Part shown: piece after piece, positions 23,068-35,373 of the stretch
Layout of the letters: each line of letters starts with the position of its first letter
Position numbering within the stretch: position 1 is the first letter of the stretch
NCBI RefSeq assembly: GCF_016808095.1
Contig: NC_068971.1
Span: 3,360,501-3,424,500, forward strand
From: Vigna angularis
Taxonomy: Eukaryota; Streptophyta; Magnoliopsida; Fabales; Fabaceae
DNA length: 64,000 nt
Direction of reading: 5' to 3'
Position numbers and translations under genes: made by a program
Notes under the pieces: model-generated
Seen by the model: only the letters and a program-made list of their open reading frames with translations
Database searches by the model: none
Told to the model about the DNA's origin: nothing

Positions 23068-23490
23068 TCTATTAAATTTTTATTTTCATTTTAGTGTTGG
23101 TTTTTTTATTTTAAAAATAAAATTGAAATTAAATAAATAAGTATAATTGAATGACGAGGTTTAAATTATTTTTTTGACTAGTTTTAAAAAGTTGAATAAA
23201 TTGTTAATTTTGAAATTTAATAATATAAATTTAAAGATCATTTGAAAACAACGAAAGCTATGGCTATACAATTAAAATGGGCAATTTTTAGAATTGAAAA
23301 ATCTAACACGTTGTTATAAAATCAAACACCCGAAAGTCAAGATTATGTGAATGTTCACTTCAACCCACGAAACCCTATTTACATAAAAAAGGAAAACATG
23401 AAAGATAGAAAAAATGTACCTTTTGGCAAGACTTTATTTTCTCATGATCTGTAGTAAAGGCAAAAGAGAATTTCTATGGACATAAAAGAA
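23068..23490. repeat. Tandem duplication copy 2, continued
   Basis: It aligns with 5236-5670 right after the MULE. Shared blocks include GACGAGGTTTAAATTATTTTT and CAAGACTTTATTTTCT. Non-coding. Confidence 0.9.
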
Positions 23491-24211
23491 AAGATAGAAA
23501 GTGGTTTCTTTATACTAACTCAATCTAACAGTTCTACAATGAAGTTTGAACTTACCTTATATATTATAATTTAACTTTATTTTTAATGAATGATTTTTAA
23601 TAAAAAATTAGTAAAAAAAGAACAAGACTTGATGATAACGATTTTCTAATACTAATATTAATACGTAACATAAAAAAATAACTAATACTTATCAGTTTAC
23701 TCGTTATAAATTAGTTATTCAAATTATGTCATAATTTTTTATTTTATTTTGAATCCAAATGTTTTCAATAGTTACTATAATTGAAATAAAAAAAGGTTAA
23801 ACTTAGTTGTTCTTATTTTTGTGGGTTTTTCTCAGTTCAATTTTTGTTTTATTAGAATTTTCAATTTGATCCTAAAAAGTGTTAATTTGAATCAATTGGA
23901 CTCCTGCCGTTAAATTGGATTAACGGAGTTAAGTTTTTAATGAGGTGAGAGATTGAGGTGGCAAATTTTTTAAACGTGACATGCTAAAACCTTTATATGT
24001 GGCATTTCTTAAAAGATTAGATTTTAATAATAGGGTTTCTCAAATGAGATTTAATAATAGAATTTCAGGTAAGTCGATTTTGCCCTCACCGATGCTTCTT
24101 CTTCCGGTGAATCACCACTTCCAACGGATCCTCCACGCGCCAATCACATCGCGGCTTGGTGCGATCTGGTGAAGACCCTCACTCTCTAGGGATGCGATCT
24201 GGTGCGACCAG
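23491..24211. other. Spacer; possible MULE-like end near 23790-23990
   Basis: No gene. Positions 23790-23990 contain GGTTAAACTTAGTTG, then CCGTTAAATTGGATTAACGG and a GAGGTGGCAAATTTTT stretch. This style of sequence is common in subterminal regions of plant MULEs. I found no inverted partner to the right, so it stays a suggestion. Confidence 0.35.
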
Positions 24212-25084
24212 GTGCAGATAATGGGTCTGGTACTCCAGATTAAGGGGAAGGATCCCAAACTCACGCTTAGCTCGCTGCATAGAAACGCCATAGCCAGGAA
24301 CTTCACCAAAGAGGTGCAACCTCAACCTGACGACGTCGTTTTCTGGGAGGAGGAGTTTCACACGCTCTGCACCCTCTCTGCCTACAAAGACAATGCCTTT
24401 CACCCCTGGGAAATCGCTTTCTCTCTCTTCAATGTTTGTCTCTCTTTCTCTCCCTCCCTCTCTATTTCGTGTTTTTTTCTCTGCTGCAATTTTAGAATTT
24501 TAGATTAATTTTGTTTTGGGGTTTTTTTTTTCATATCTCGTAAATTGATTTTTTATTTTATTTTAAAGAAGTGATTTTGTGGGTTGATTGGAAAGGGGTG
24601 TTTTTCTTTTTCCTTTTCTTGTTTTTGTGAATTATTATATAATTATAATTGTTCTTGTTGTTCCTTTAAATTTGATTTTAATTGGTTGGTTATGTGTTGC
24701 AGGGTTTGAATCAAAGGTCAAAGACTAAGGTTCCCATGGTAGGAATTGCGACTTTGAATCTGGCTGAATTTACATCTGTGGTTGATCAAAAGGATTTTGA
24801 TTTAAACATTCCTATTACAGTTTCTGGTGGTGTTGCGGAGTCCTCTCCTTTACTTAATGTATGTCTATCATCCACGATGTTTTAGTTGATTCTGTCGAGA
24901 GACTGATGGTTGTTTTCTTAATCAACATTGTGCCTTTGTGTTTGTTGTTTTTGTGTTCATAGTGGTAGCTTTTGGTTGTTGCTTGCAGATATCGATTAGT
25001 TTGGTGGAATTAAGAGCGGCTCTAGAGAGCGTAGAAATAGTTCATAAATCAATAGTGCTCGTGCCTTCTTCACTCGTGGTTTAG
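24212..25084 (+). pseudogene. NT-C2 (EEIG1/EHBP1 N-terminal C2) domain gene fragment
   Basis: Three exon pieces with intact splice sites: about 24220-24433 (LQIKGKDPKLTLSS, FWEEEFHTLCTLSAYKDN, HPWEIAFSLFN), intron to 24702, 24703-24858 (GLNQRSKTKVPM, LNLAEF, DLNIPITVSGG), intron to 24988, and 24989-25084 (ISISLVELRAALESVE). The pattern matches the C2-like N-terminal domain of plant EEIG1/EHBP1-type proteins, which act in membrane or organelle positioning. The first beta strands of the domain are absent before LQIKG, and the last exon stops at TAG 25082-25084, shortly after the domain. The remaining several hundred residues of a full protein are missing. Introns are kept, so this is a genomic fragment, not a retrocopy. 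Confidence 0.8.
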
Positions 25085-25400
25085 CCAAGAGTACTACCTT
25101 GGTTGAGAAAGATAGCTTTCGACCTGCAACCGGAGGCACTGCTGGTCAGAAGCGTCGTCGGCCCGTTCCCTTTCTCTTTGAAAACAGGTTCACCAAATCG
25201 CGAGAAACACCGAACCGTGCATCTACTATTGGCGCTCCAACCACCATTTCCACTCTTCTTTACCCATTGCTTCCTTCTTCTCTTTCTGTTGTGTCTCTCT
25301 CTGTTGTTTCTCAGGCTGGGAAGAAGATTTCTGGATTGGATTTTTGGATGGTGCTTGTAATGGAGGATGATTTTTTTTTAGTCAAACATTTTTCACGTTA
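25085..25400. other. Downstream remnant of the NT-C2 relic
   Basis: An open frame of about 100 codons (25099-25401) has no family I recognise; it may be low-constraint sequence after the truncated exon. No polyadenylation signal was identified. Confidence 0.3.
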
Positions 25401-25419
25401 AACTTAAAAAATTACACAT

Positions 25420-25670
25420 GTGAAATATAAATCTCTATAGGTAAATCAAACGTCATTGAAATTTTGATATTCTATTATTGCTTCAACTTTTGTATTTTTC
25501 TTTCAGAAATAAAACGCCCAATGACTAAAGCCCAACCAAGGTTCTTAACATTTTATTGGAAACCAATTTAGAAATAAATTAGTGAAGTGTATTTGAGTAA
25601 TTCAATTATTAGTATCTTAAATTAATTCCAATAGTATATATAACCTTTTGAAAAATTTTGAATTTCTATG
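25420..25670. repeat. Tandem duplication copy 2, end part
   Basis: It matches 6125-6247 joined to 7541-7633 and shows the uninterrupted pre-insertion state of the solo LTR site (ACCAATTTAGAAATAAATTA). It therefore confirms the solo LTR borders. Confidence 0.88.
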
Positions 25671-27069
25671 ATATTACAAAATTAAATTATTTTTTAATAT
25701 CATCATGAGGCTTTTTATAAAAACAAATAATGCTATCTTGAATTTTACTTATATATATATTGGAAAACGTGCACAACAATATTTGGAAAAGATTTCATGT
25801 TCACCTAAACATATGATTTTAAATGTCTACAGTAATATGATAATATTTTTTTAAGTTAGAAAAATATTATATTTACAAATTCTAAAATCATTATAAATAA
25901 CATCAGTGAAACTCCAAGAAAATAATATTTTAGAAATAATGAGAATAATAAAATTTAATTATTTTAATATTAAATTATTTATTTGTAAAAGTAAACAAGT
26001 CTTATTATTTTAAAATGTATCATTTTTTTAAAATTTATTTTTTTGAGAGTTTTTTAAAATGTGTCATTTGCTTGACGATCAAGAGGTGACTATGAGATCA
26101 CGACAGAATAATCTCTATTTCTATCCGATCAATTGGTGCAAATAAGTTTTTATCATTTTTTTTCGGTCTATGATCATATAGAAAAATCTATTTTTACATG
26201 TATCAAAAGTGTTTCTTCCTTTACTCTTGGTCAATTTGAGATTCTAAGGTTTGATTTTGATCACCAATTAGTGAGTTGTAAGTTTTTCGAGAATTTCTTA
26301 TTATTTTAATGAGTTATATACACTTACATATTTTACAATTTCTTCTACTAATCATTCTATTACGTTATACATTTATTATCTTGCTATTATGTTTGTGCTG
26401 TATGGAAGAAGTTATTTGAATAAAAAAATTTAAAATTATGAAAATAAAATAAATAAACAATGTTTCTCGCAAAAAATCCTTTACTTTTAAAAAATCAATT
26501 ACGTTTTTATAAACATTTAACAAAAAATTACCCAATCAATACGAATAACAAATTAATTATTAGAAACATAAATTTGAATATTATTTATAATGTTCTAAAT
26601 TAATTACTTTGTAACTAATATTTTTATTTATAATTTATATTTATTTTAATTAAAGTAAGTTAAAAGTTTTTCTGTAACATTCTAATTTTAGTTGTTTACC
26701 ATTAATAGAATAAGACGTTATGAAATTAATAAAACAAAATAAATTTGTCTCCATTTATATAGATATAGTAGTAATAAAGTTACCACCAATAATACAAATT
26801 GTAATATATTGACGAATCTCATCGAAAAGTTTTCTACATATTTATTTTTGACGAAAATGTTTATTGATAAACTAAATTATAAAATTTGTTGAAAAAATTT
26901 GTTAGTAAATTTAAATTTACTGATCAATTATGATCACTAATAATAATTTGTTGATAATTACAAAAATTCTTGTGATGTATGATCTCTGTTTAAAGAAAAC
27001 AAAGCATGAAACAAAATTTGTTGGTTTGATGAATATCACTCAAAATGACAATCTAAATTTTTAGTTATC

Positions 27070-27117
<48 letters not shown>

Positions 27118-27419
27118 TTATTTTTATTTATTTGTATTTTTTTGTAATACTCATTCTCGTAGTGTTACGTGAAAGTTTTTCATTTTATTTATTAAGAAAA
27201 TGTTAATTTTGATTTATTTACATTAATCTCGTGAATTTATAAAAACATCCTTATAAATTTTTAGTAGATAAAATTTAAATAAAAATCTCGTCGTCAATTT
27301 TCTCTCTTGTCAATCATCGACATTCTTATCGTGTAACAACATGAGTTATACTATCATTGTACAAAAACAAATACAAACACAAACAAGTAGAGTGAACTGA
27401 CATGTATGAGATAATTCAT
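25671..27419. other. AT-rich intergenic DNA with (AT)n
   Basis: No supportable gene. Positions 27074-27113 are an uninterrupted (AT)n tract of about 40 bp. The rest is A/T runs without a clear repeat unit. Confidence 0.6.
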
Positions 27420-27660
27420 CCAATATGCATAAATATATTACTACACATAACAATAATTATATTATCATGCAATAATTATACTAGAGTTACTCATCACACC
27501 ATACAATAGTCATACTAGCCTAAATCATCACATCATACAATGATCATGCTAGACACAACCATCTCATCATACAATAATCATACTAGACACACTTATCCTA
27601 TAATAATCATGCCAAACACACTCATCTTATAATAATCATGCCAAACACACTCATCTGGAT
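27420..27660. repeat. Degenerate tandem repeat of about 31-36 bp
   Basis: About six imperfect copies of a unit like ACACACTCATCTTATAATA followed by ATCATGCCAA. Similar ACACA/ATCAT-rich sequence with the block AGGTTAGTCCGTT follows at 27760; that block recurs at 34956, so both places belong to one old repeat family. Confidence 0.65.
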
Positions 27661-27911
27661 GAGACGCTGATGCGCGATCATGGGAGATTGTGAACTTGTG
27701 GTGGCCTTCACTACTCTTTACATATACACTTCCAATACAACACTTTATGTCATCCACAAGGTTAGTCCGTTTACACCTTTGCCCAAAACCGACACATAGA
27801 TTATGACCTCTTGCCCCTCTCACCACATAATTCATTATTCTCTTCTTGAGACTAAATGGTTATTAGAGTACCAGGATAACCTCCAACAACATGACCCTCA
27901 ACATCAATGTG

Positions 27912-29441
27912 CACTACAAAAAAAACATTTATTACCGACGATCAAAATCCGTCGGAAACGTCAAAAATTCGTCGATAATGGCATTTTCCGATGGATTACC
28001 GACGGGCCTAACAATTTAACGAATTTGTGACTGCCGAATATTAAACTGATTGATTAATTTTTTTATACCGTATTCCATCTTTCTTTGACAAATAAGACAG
28101 TAATCTTTGCCGTTTTCCCAAAATTTTACGTAAACCTCTTTGGGATGAATAGTCTTTTCGGTGCAATTCAAAATGTGAAGTAAGTCTTCGTATTCTATTG
28201 GTAAATTTGAATATTTGAAATTCAACCAATTCCGGTTTTTTTCCTTTTTTTTCTTGTGAAATAACAGGTATAAATGACTTTTTTACCATAAAAAAATAAA
28301 AGTTTTTCCTTCTCCTCAATTTTTATAGATATTTTTATTGATCAGTAATTATAATGACACTAATTTTTAATTTTTTGATATAAATCCGAAATCTAATTTT
28401 TTTTATAACTGAAATCAATCCAATTTAAATAGATAGAGTATAAAGGAGACTAGTTTGATACATTAAAAAAAAAGAGAATTTTGTTAATTCTTTTTTTTTA
28501 TGTATACATCATTGAATTAAAATCACTCCCATACCAAAATCGGTAATAATGTTGTCGGTAATCTTTACCGACGACTTTTTATGGCCGTCGGTAAGTCCGT
28601 CGGTAAATATCTCGATCTGGTTCATCTTCTTCCTCTTTCCCCTTCGTCTGTTTTCTCGAATTTTAATTTTTTTTATCAAACTTTCTTCATTCGTAAACCA
28701 AAACAACAATCCAATTCATTCGAAAACCAAAATCAAAGACTAAAACTTAGGTTGTCCAATTGTTTTAGAAACCCTAAAATTAGGAAAAATCCTCAATTAG
28801 GTTTTGAGCATCCATGGCAGCAGTGACGAAGCTCTCCCATGGCAGCGGTGACTCTCTCCAACGACAGCAGTGGCGCTCTCCAAAGGCAACGGTGGCGCTC
28901 TCCAACGGCAGCGGTGACGTTCCGCGTGGTTCTCCCACGACAGTGGTGGAGTTCTCCTATGGCAGTGGTGACACTCCAACGGCAGCGGTGGCGCTCTCCA
29001 AAGGCAGCGATGGTGCTCTCCAACGGCAGCGGTGGCACTATCCAACGGCAGCGATGGCGCTCTCCAACGGCAGCGGTGGCGCTCTCCAACGGCAGCGGTG
29101 GCAGTATGGGAAGATGGTTGCACGAGAATGAAAATCGGTTGTAGAGAAGGAGAGAAATGTTCTTGAAAGAAGAAATGACGATTTGTGAGAGATGAAAATG
29201 TAGTCTTCTTCGCGTAGTGAGAGAGGAAAAATGGGCAGGAATTTTGCCGCTCTTTTTATCGAAGGCTTTACCGAAGGTTTTACCGACGGATTTTGATCTT
29301 CGGTAATTACCGAAGGTCAAAATCCGTCGGTAATCACTTTTTTTACATTCGTCGATAAAATCCGTCGGTAATGCATCTTTTACCAACGGAAATGATTCCG
29401 TCGATAAAGTTCCGTCGGTAATTCCATGTATTTTTGTAGTG
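27912..29441. mobile_element. Non-autonomous CACTA (En/Spm) transposon
   Basis: Ends CACTACAAAAA and TTTTTGTAGTG form the terminal inverted repeat, with 3-bp target-site duplication GTG (27909-27911, 29442-29444). Subterminal regions are filled with short motifs in both orientations, ACCGACGG and CCGTCGGTAA, the expected transposase-binding arrays. No transposase coding sequence is present in its 1,530 bp. A 22-bp array occupies the right interior. Confidence 0.92.
28813..29105. repeat. 22-bp minisatellite inside the CACTA element
   Basis: About twelve copies of a unit like GGCAGCGGTGGCGCTCTCCA plus AC, spacing 22 bp where regular (29047, 29069, 29091). It is GC-rich in an AT-rich element. 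It produces spurious ORFs on both strands. Confidence 0.9.
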
Positions 29442-29697
29442 GTGTACATTAATTTCTTACAACCACACAGTCTTTCCACGAGACCCTTGACCAATCTCAC
29501 ATCATATTCATATTCATTAACTTATTCCTCATGCAATACATATTTGATCCAAAATCATGTTCGTTTAGAATAATGTTCAAGTCATTGATACAATCAGACA
29601 TACAAATCAATAAATACAATTACTCAAAATTTCACCCAATATAATCAAATATTATTAATAATTTAACCAGTTATAGTATTACGTGGGGTGATTATTC

Positions 29698-30540
29698 TCA
29701 TTACAGCCTCTAATTAAAGATTTGACCGATCAAAGTAAATAACAACATGTTTAGAACTTACTGTAAAACTTTTAGTTCAATCCAACGGTTAATCAAGTGG
29801 GAATCTTAATTTTACCTAGCTGATTCCAACAACATAATTTAAGATGGAATTGAGTTTTCTAATAAACACGAAAATAATTTCTCTAAATATAGATATCTAA
29901 TTAAAAATCCGAGCGGTCAATGTGATTAAATATGTCTTAGGAACTTCGTATTAAACTTTTAAGTTAAATTAATGGTTAACTAGTTTGAAATTGAAGTTTT
30001 ACTAAAGTAGCTTAAAAGCAGAATTTAAGTGGATTTTCATATCTATCCAAAATGTGAAATTGATTACTCTAAGCACAGTCATCCAATTAAGAATTTGAGC
30101 TATCAAAATGATTTTACACATCTTATGGACCAAAGCGAGGATTAACGTTTTCACTGAGGAAACTTAAGGATAAAATTACAGTGTTAATCAGGTTATTAAA
30201 AAATGCACAATTTATTCCTTTAAGTGCAAATCTCTAATTAAAAATATGAACGGTCAAAAGGGGGTAAGATCCTTCAGAAATCATATATAAAAATTCCAGT
30301 TTAATCTAACAGTAAACTAAGGGTAATTAAAATTTTACTAAAGTAACCGTAAGACAGGAATAAAGTGGTGGTCAATTTACTCAAGATTGTGAAATCCATT
30401 TATTTAATTACATGCCTTAAATTAAAATTTGAACGGTCAAAGTGGATTAATATCTCAGGAATAATATATCAAAATTTAAGTTTAATCTAACGGTAAACGA
30501 AACAAAAATTAAGGTTTTACTGTGATAACTCCGAAAATGA
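29698..30540. repeat. Decayed tandem array, unit about 151-187 bp
   Basis: Five diverged units can be lined up on the mark TAATTAAAAATTTGAACGGT, at about 29711, 29898, 30084, 30235 and 30418. Later in each unit there is a further mark, TTTAATCTAACGGTAAAC. Spacing is close to nucleosome repeat length. Strong divergence between units means the array is old. Non-coding. Confidence 0.75.
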
Positions 30541-31425
30541 AAAACTCAAAAAACATAATCAAGGAACCAAAACTCATACAAGTAGACACATAACTAACAT
30601 TACTAGAATCCAACATGTTCATATCAGAATCATAAACTAAAATATACATCTATCATGTATCAAGAGAAGAGTTAGTTCCCCTACCTCAACTCCATAAGCT
30701 CCAACTCATCTACCCAATCTAAGTAGGTCTCCAAACATCTAGATCTAAACCGAATTTGTTTTGCTTCCCTACTCTGCATCCTTACTTCTCTCTATCTCGG
30801 ACTAATCTCAACCTCACGTTCTCTCTTCAGGTTTTTTCGTAATATTTTCCTTCCTTATCATTAAGGGGAAAGTCAAGGTTTTATCCTTCAAATCCAGCAG
30901 CCTAAGAGTTGGACGTTTCTAAAAATAAGAAACCACTTTTCCTTAATCTAATCTTAATGTTTCCGTAATTACCTTCCCAAGTGCTGTGCATAATTTGTTT
31001 CATCTGATTACTAGAAGATAAGTTTGGTGTGAAGTCAAAACATAAAATTGGTACGCTGGAAAGAAAGTAACCGTAGGTGTGTGGGGGAAAGAATACAACT
31101 TTCATCATGGAAGAGAGGAAAGAAAGGTATTGAAAACAAGAGTTGGTTTCACACAAAATCTCTCCACGGCTAGAAGCAACAACAAGACCAATTTTTTACA
31201 CCACCAAAGAAGAGAAATATCTATCATAATATTTTGGATTTCACAATATTTGCACACATGTGAAAAAGATTCAAGGTTTACTTTTCAAAGTTTGATTATA
31301 TGTAAACCCTTATTTGAATGTATGTATTATAAAGTATATGTGCTTATCTTATATAAATATCCTAAATCATCTAGACTAAGATCATGAGAGGTATGTTTGG
31401 AAAGAAAATTTATTATAATATGGAA

Positions 31426-31501
<76 letters not shown>

Positions 31502-34476
31502 CTTAAATTTACCTCACCTATTCAAATCATTATGTAAAGCTAAAAATTTAAAGTAAACATATGGGTCGGGTTGGGTATCGTGGAATATTTTTTCCTGATC
31601 CATATTCGATCATTTAAACTTGTTTTAATTTATCCAATGTTATCAGAATTCGTGCATAACCAACCGATCACTTATTTTTTTCATTAGGTTTGGTCAGATG
31701 CAATCGATCAAGGGCTTTTTGCTCATTTCTAGTATCTAATAATACATAACTAGTATGATTGCTTTTCAAATATACTATTTGATATCTCGTGTTGAATACT
31801 TTTTTATATACAAATTTATATTGTATATATATTTAATGAATGATTGAAAAAGTTAAATTGATAATAGTCATGGTGATTTAATATACAATTAGAATTATAT
31901 ATGTTATTATCTTTAGCTTTAGTTGTGGATAACTTTTCCTTTATAATTCATTTTGTGAAAATTTGGAGTGATTGATAACATAATGACTTTATTATATTTT
32001 AGATCACCTTATATACTATAGTTTCTTTCTGACACGTTTATAATTCCTTTAATGGATAAATAATACACTATGTAAAACATAGAAACAACTATATATAATT
32101 AATAAGTTAATATTAAACTGGAAATGTTTCAAGGAACAACGATATATAATTAATCAATTAATATAAAACTAGAAATATTTCAAGTATAAATAATTTAAAT
32201 ATTATTACGAAGCATATTTAAAATATTATATAAGTTTAATAAAATTTGATTAGAAGAACTAAATTTACATATTTTTAAATTAAAAAATTAAATTAAATTA
32301 AAATTTAGAAAAACAAATTTAATTTAAAAATAATGTATTTAACTCTTAATTTAATCACTAGTGTATATATATAAAAGAATATGTGTTAAAAAAAATTAAA
32401 AATCTTAATATAAATGGTTTCTCTTTCTTAATAATAATATATGAGATTAAATATTAAGACTTAGTTATATAATTTTTGTGATTTATTTATTTAGTTTTAT
32501 CGTACTCGTATTTCTGTCTTCTCGTTCATGAGTTGTATATGAAATAAATACAAAACTGGGAATAGGAATGCAGTATTTGTTCCCACTAACCAGGTGTTTG
32601 AAGTAACGATTTACTTACCCACTCAGATGTGTTTTCGCTTATATTATTCTTTTCTATCTCTTAATCACATCCCACCACCAACATCTATCGCTTGTCTTTA
32701 ATCTATCAAATCTAATTTTAAAAACACAAAAATCACATACACATGTAGCACTGTCGTGTAGTGATATTTTTTTATTTAGCCACTTTCTATAATGGAAAGA
32801 AATATAAACAACATAAAATAATAGAACAAAGTTACTTTCGAATATCCTGTAATTATTTTTACAAGTCGTCATGAATGACGCCATTGATTACATCTACAAA
32901 ATGAAATTGTATCATACCGATACACTATGGAGGTTGTGATCCGAAAGTGGTTCGCTGATCGCCGACACATGACGTGGGTGCCATTGGTATTATCTTATTT
33001 TGGTAAGAGTCTGAAATCATATAATCCCATCTTACTATGTAACATGGAACCAACGACAACCAAAAATAAAAGAATAACGATAAAATGATACAGAATTATC
33101 TAACAATATAAAATAATAATAAAAAATGAATTTTTATAATTTAAAAAAATAAATAAATAAAGGAAGATGCTATCATGTAAAAAAATTATATTTTTTAAAA
33201 TAAAACAAACCAACCATCTTTTTCCTTGTCCTTGCTATTATTATGTCTATGTCTATAGGAGTGGAGTGTTACGTGAAGTTTGGTTTAATTTTTAGTTAGA
33301 AATATATTTAGCCTAATTATAAAATGTACGTTCTCGTGTAAAAGGAAAAAAAAATATCAACTATTTTTCTTCTTTGGTTTTATTTGGATTGGTTGTAACA
33401 GTTTATATTTTTATTTAATATTTTTTTCATTCTTGAAATTAAAATAAACAACAATATATATACTACTCAAATTTTGATAAACGCATGGAATAAAGATTAA
33501 TAAAATTATAGTATTAAATATTTGTATTATTAAAAGTTAAAATTATATATTTTTGTAGTATATCTGATAAATATAGAACAAAAAATTAATATTAACTCAA
33601 AAGAAGATAAAAATATAATAATACATCAATATAACTTATAGGACCAAGTTGAGACAGAAAACATAGAAACAATTTATATCAATAGTAAGATAAATTGTCA
33701 AATATATACATAATTATAAGTTGTAGGAAAGAAAATATCATCGATACATATCTTATTTTATAAATTTTTGTGAAATTAAATTAGATTTAAAATATTCTTG
33801 TTATTTGTTGAATTTTTTTAATCGCTACAAATATCTAATATTACATTCAAGTTATATATGTTTAAGGGGGAGAGAATGTGTTAGAAGTATTAGTGATGTA
33901 AATATTTCTTAAAAATTGATTAATTAGAGTTAAATTAAGTTTAAAATTCAACTCATAAATTTGTATTACAATATTTTTTATTTGTTTTACAAAATAAAGA
34001 TATGTTCTTATCTTATGCAAATTGAATCAAGAGGAATTAAGAAACACATTTAATTAAATGTGTGAAAGTAGATTAAACAATTCAATAAATAGATTTATAT
34101 TGATATATATATACATATATATATATATTATTGTTATTATTATTAAATTAATAATAATTAATAAAATATATCACCACAAAAAAATTATTAAAAAATAACT
34201 TATTTTAGAAATCAAAATAATTAATAATTAAAAATTATTTATATTTTAAATAATTTTTATTATGAATAAAAAAATTATAATTGATTTATGAATTAAAGTT
34301 TAAATTGATTTCTAATTTTAACTACTAAAATTTTATAGGTATTTATTATTATTAATTCTAAATTAGTTTCCAATACTAATTTAAGACACTATGCTTGGTA
34401 ATTAAGACTTTAATAACTAAATACATGTATATGTTTTTTAAATGTTTGATAAAAGATTAATTGTAACATCTCGATT
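30541..34476. other. AT-rich intergenic DNA
   Basis: No gene I can support on either strand. It contains an (AT)n tract at 31431-31498 and many A/T runs. A pyrimidine-rich stretch at 30,660-30,850 resembles 43,190-43,260 (TTCCCTTACCT context), again pointing to the old repeat family shared by 27.3-31 kb and 34.5-43.8 kb. Confidence 0.55.
31431..31498. repeat. (AT)n microsatellite
   Basis: About 68 bp of uninterrupted AT dinucleotides. Confidence 0.97.
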
Positions 34477-35373
34477 ATATAGAAAACATATATAATAAAG
34501 ACATCATCATGCATAATATAGGAAATCAGTCAGGAATAATTAGAATTACAGTCATCTTCAAAAGGTTTTCAGAATTTAAAACTTAACATACTAGAGTGTT
34601 TTGAAAGATAAAATGAACTAAGCAGTAACATTGTCTTCCTCCAAAGTCTGCTCCAGAGACACCTCATCTGCCTCTACTCACATTCAAGTGGATGATCATT
34701 GCAAAAGAAAGCATACCCAAGCAAACATAAACACACAAGCAAGGGTGAGCTAGATATACAAAAATCATGTTATACCAATCACACACAATATGCAATTAAA
34801 GGCAGATATATTAGACCACATAACATAACTTCTTACACTTTACACTTGACTCGTCCGGACTAGAATGATTGTCGAGCTATGGCGGGTTATGTCGTGGTGG
34901 TCTCTACTACTTTGCAAAGTCATTGCCAATGGGTTTCACCGTACCACACTCACGAGGTTAGTCCGTTATCACTCACCTTGGGTCATACTTGAAGCACCCA
35001 AGACTAGGACCTCCTACTACTCCTCACCACATGGATCAATCCTCTCTACTTGAGAATGAAAGACCATTGGAGCGTCAGAAAACTCCCAAAACTGAGCTAC
35101 CATGCATTCATTCCAAACACTGAGGACACCACCATGAATCCTCACCTTGAGGCCATGGAATTACGTCCATTACACATAGGGCACCACCATGTGACCTCCC
35201 TTGAGATCCATGGAATTACGTCCATTAAACATACTTGTTACATTCAACCACCAAACATGTCTCATACATTCACATACTTTCAGTATAATAACATTACCAC
35301 GAACATACTATGCATTTTAATCATTTCACACACTTAATTAAAACCAAAACAAGAGCAAAACAGCTTGAACCGA
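34477..35373. mobile_element. Old unclassified repeat, left part (split by Athila)
   Basis: It begins TGTAACATCTCG, a start seen in some plant LTRs, and holds the AGGTTAGTCCGTT block shared with 27.7 kb. There is a local duplication around GGCCATGGAATTACGTCCATTA (35152-35230). It is continuous across the Athila insertion with 42096 onward. I could not find the opposite terminus or a target-site duplication, so the class is open. Confidence 0.45.

Noticed and set aside
25099..25401. 100-codon ORF after the NT-C2 relic as a separate gene
   Set aside because: No domain and it overlaps another open frame of similar length (25103-25360). The region directly follows the truncated exon.
28793..29500. 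235-codon minus-strand ORF in the CACTA element
   Set aside because: Half of it is the 22-bp array; no transposase motif.
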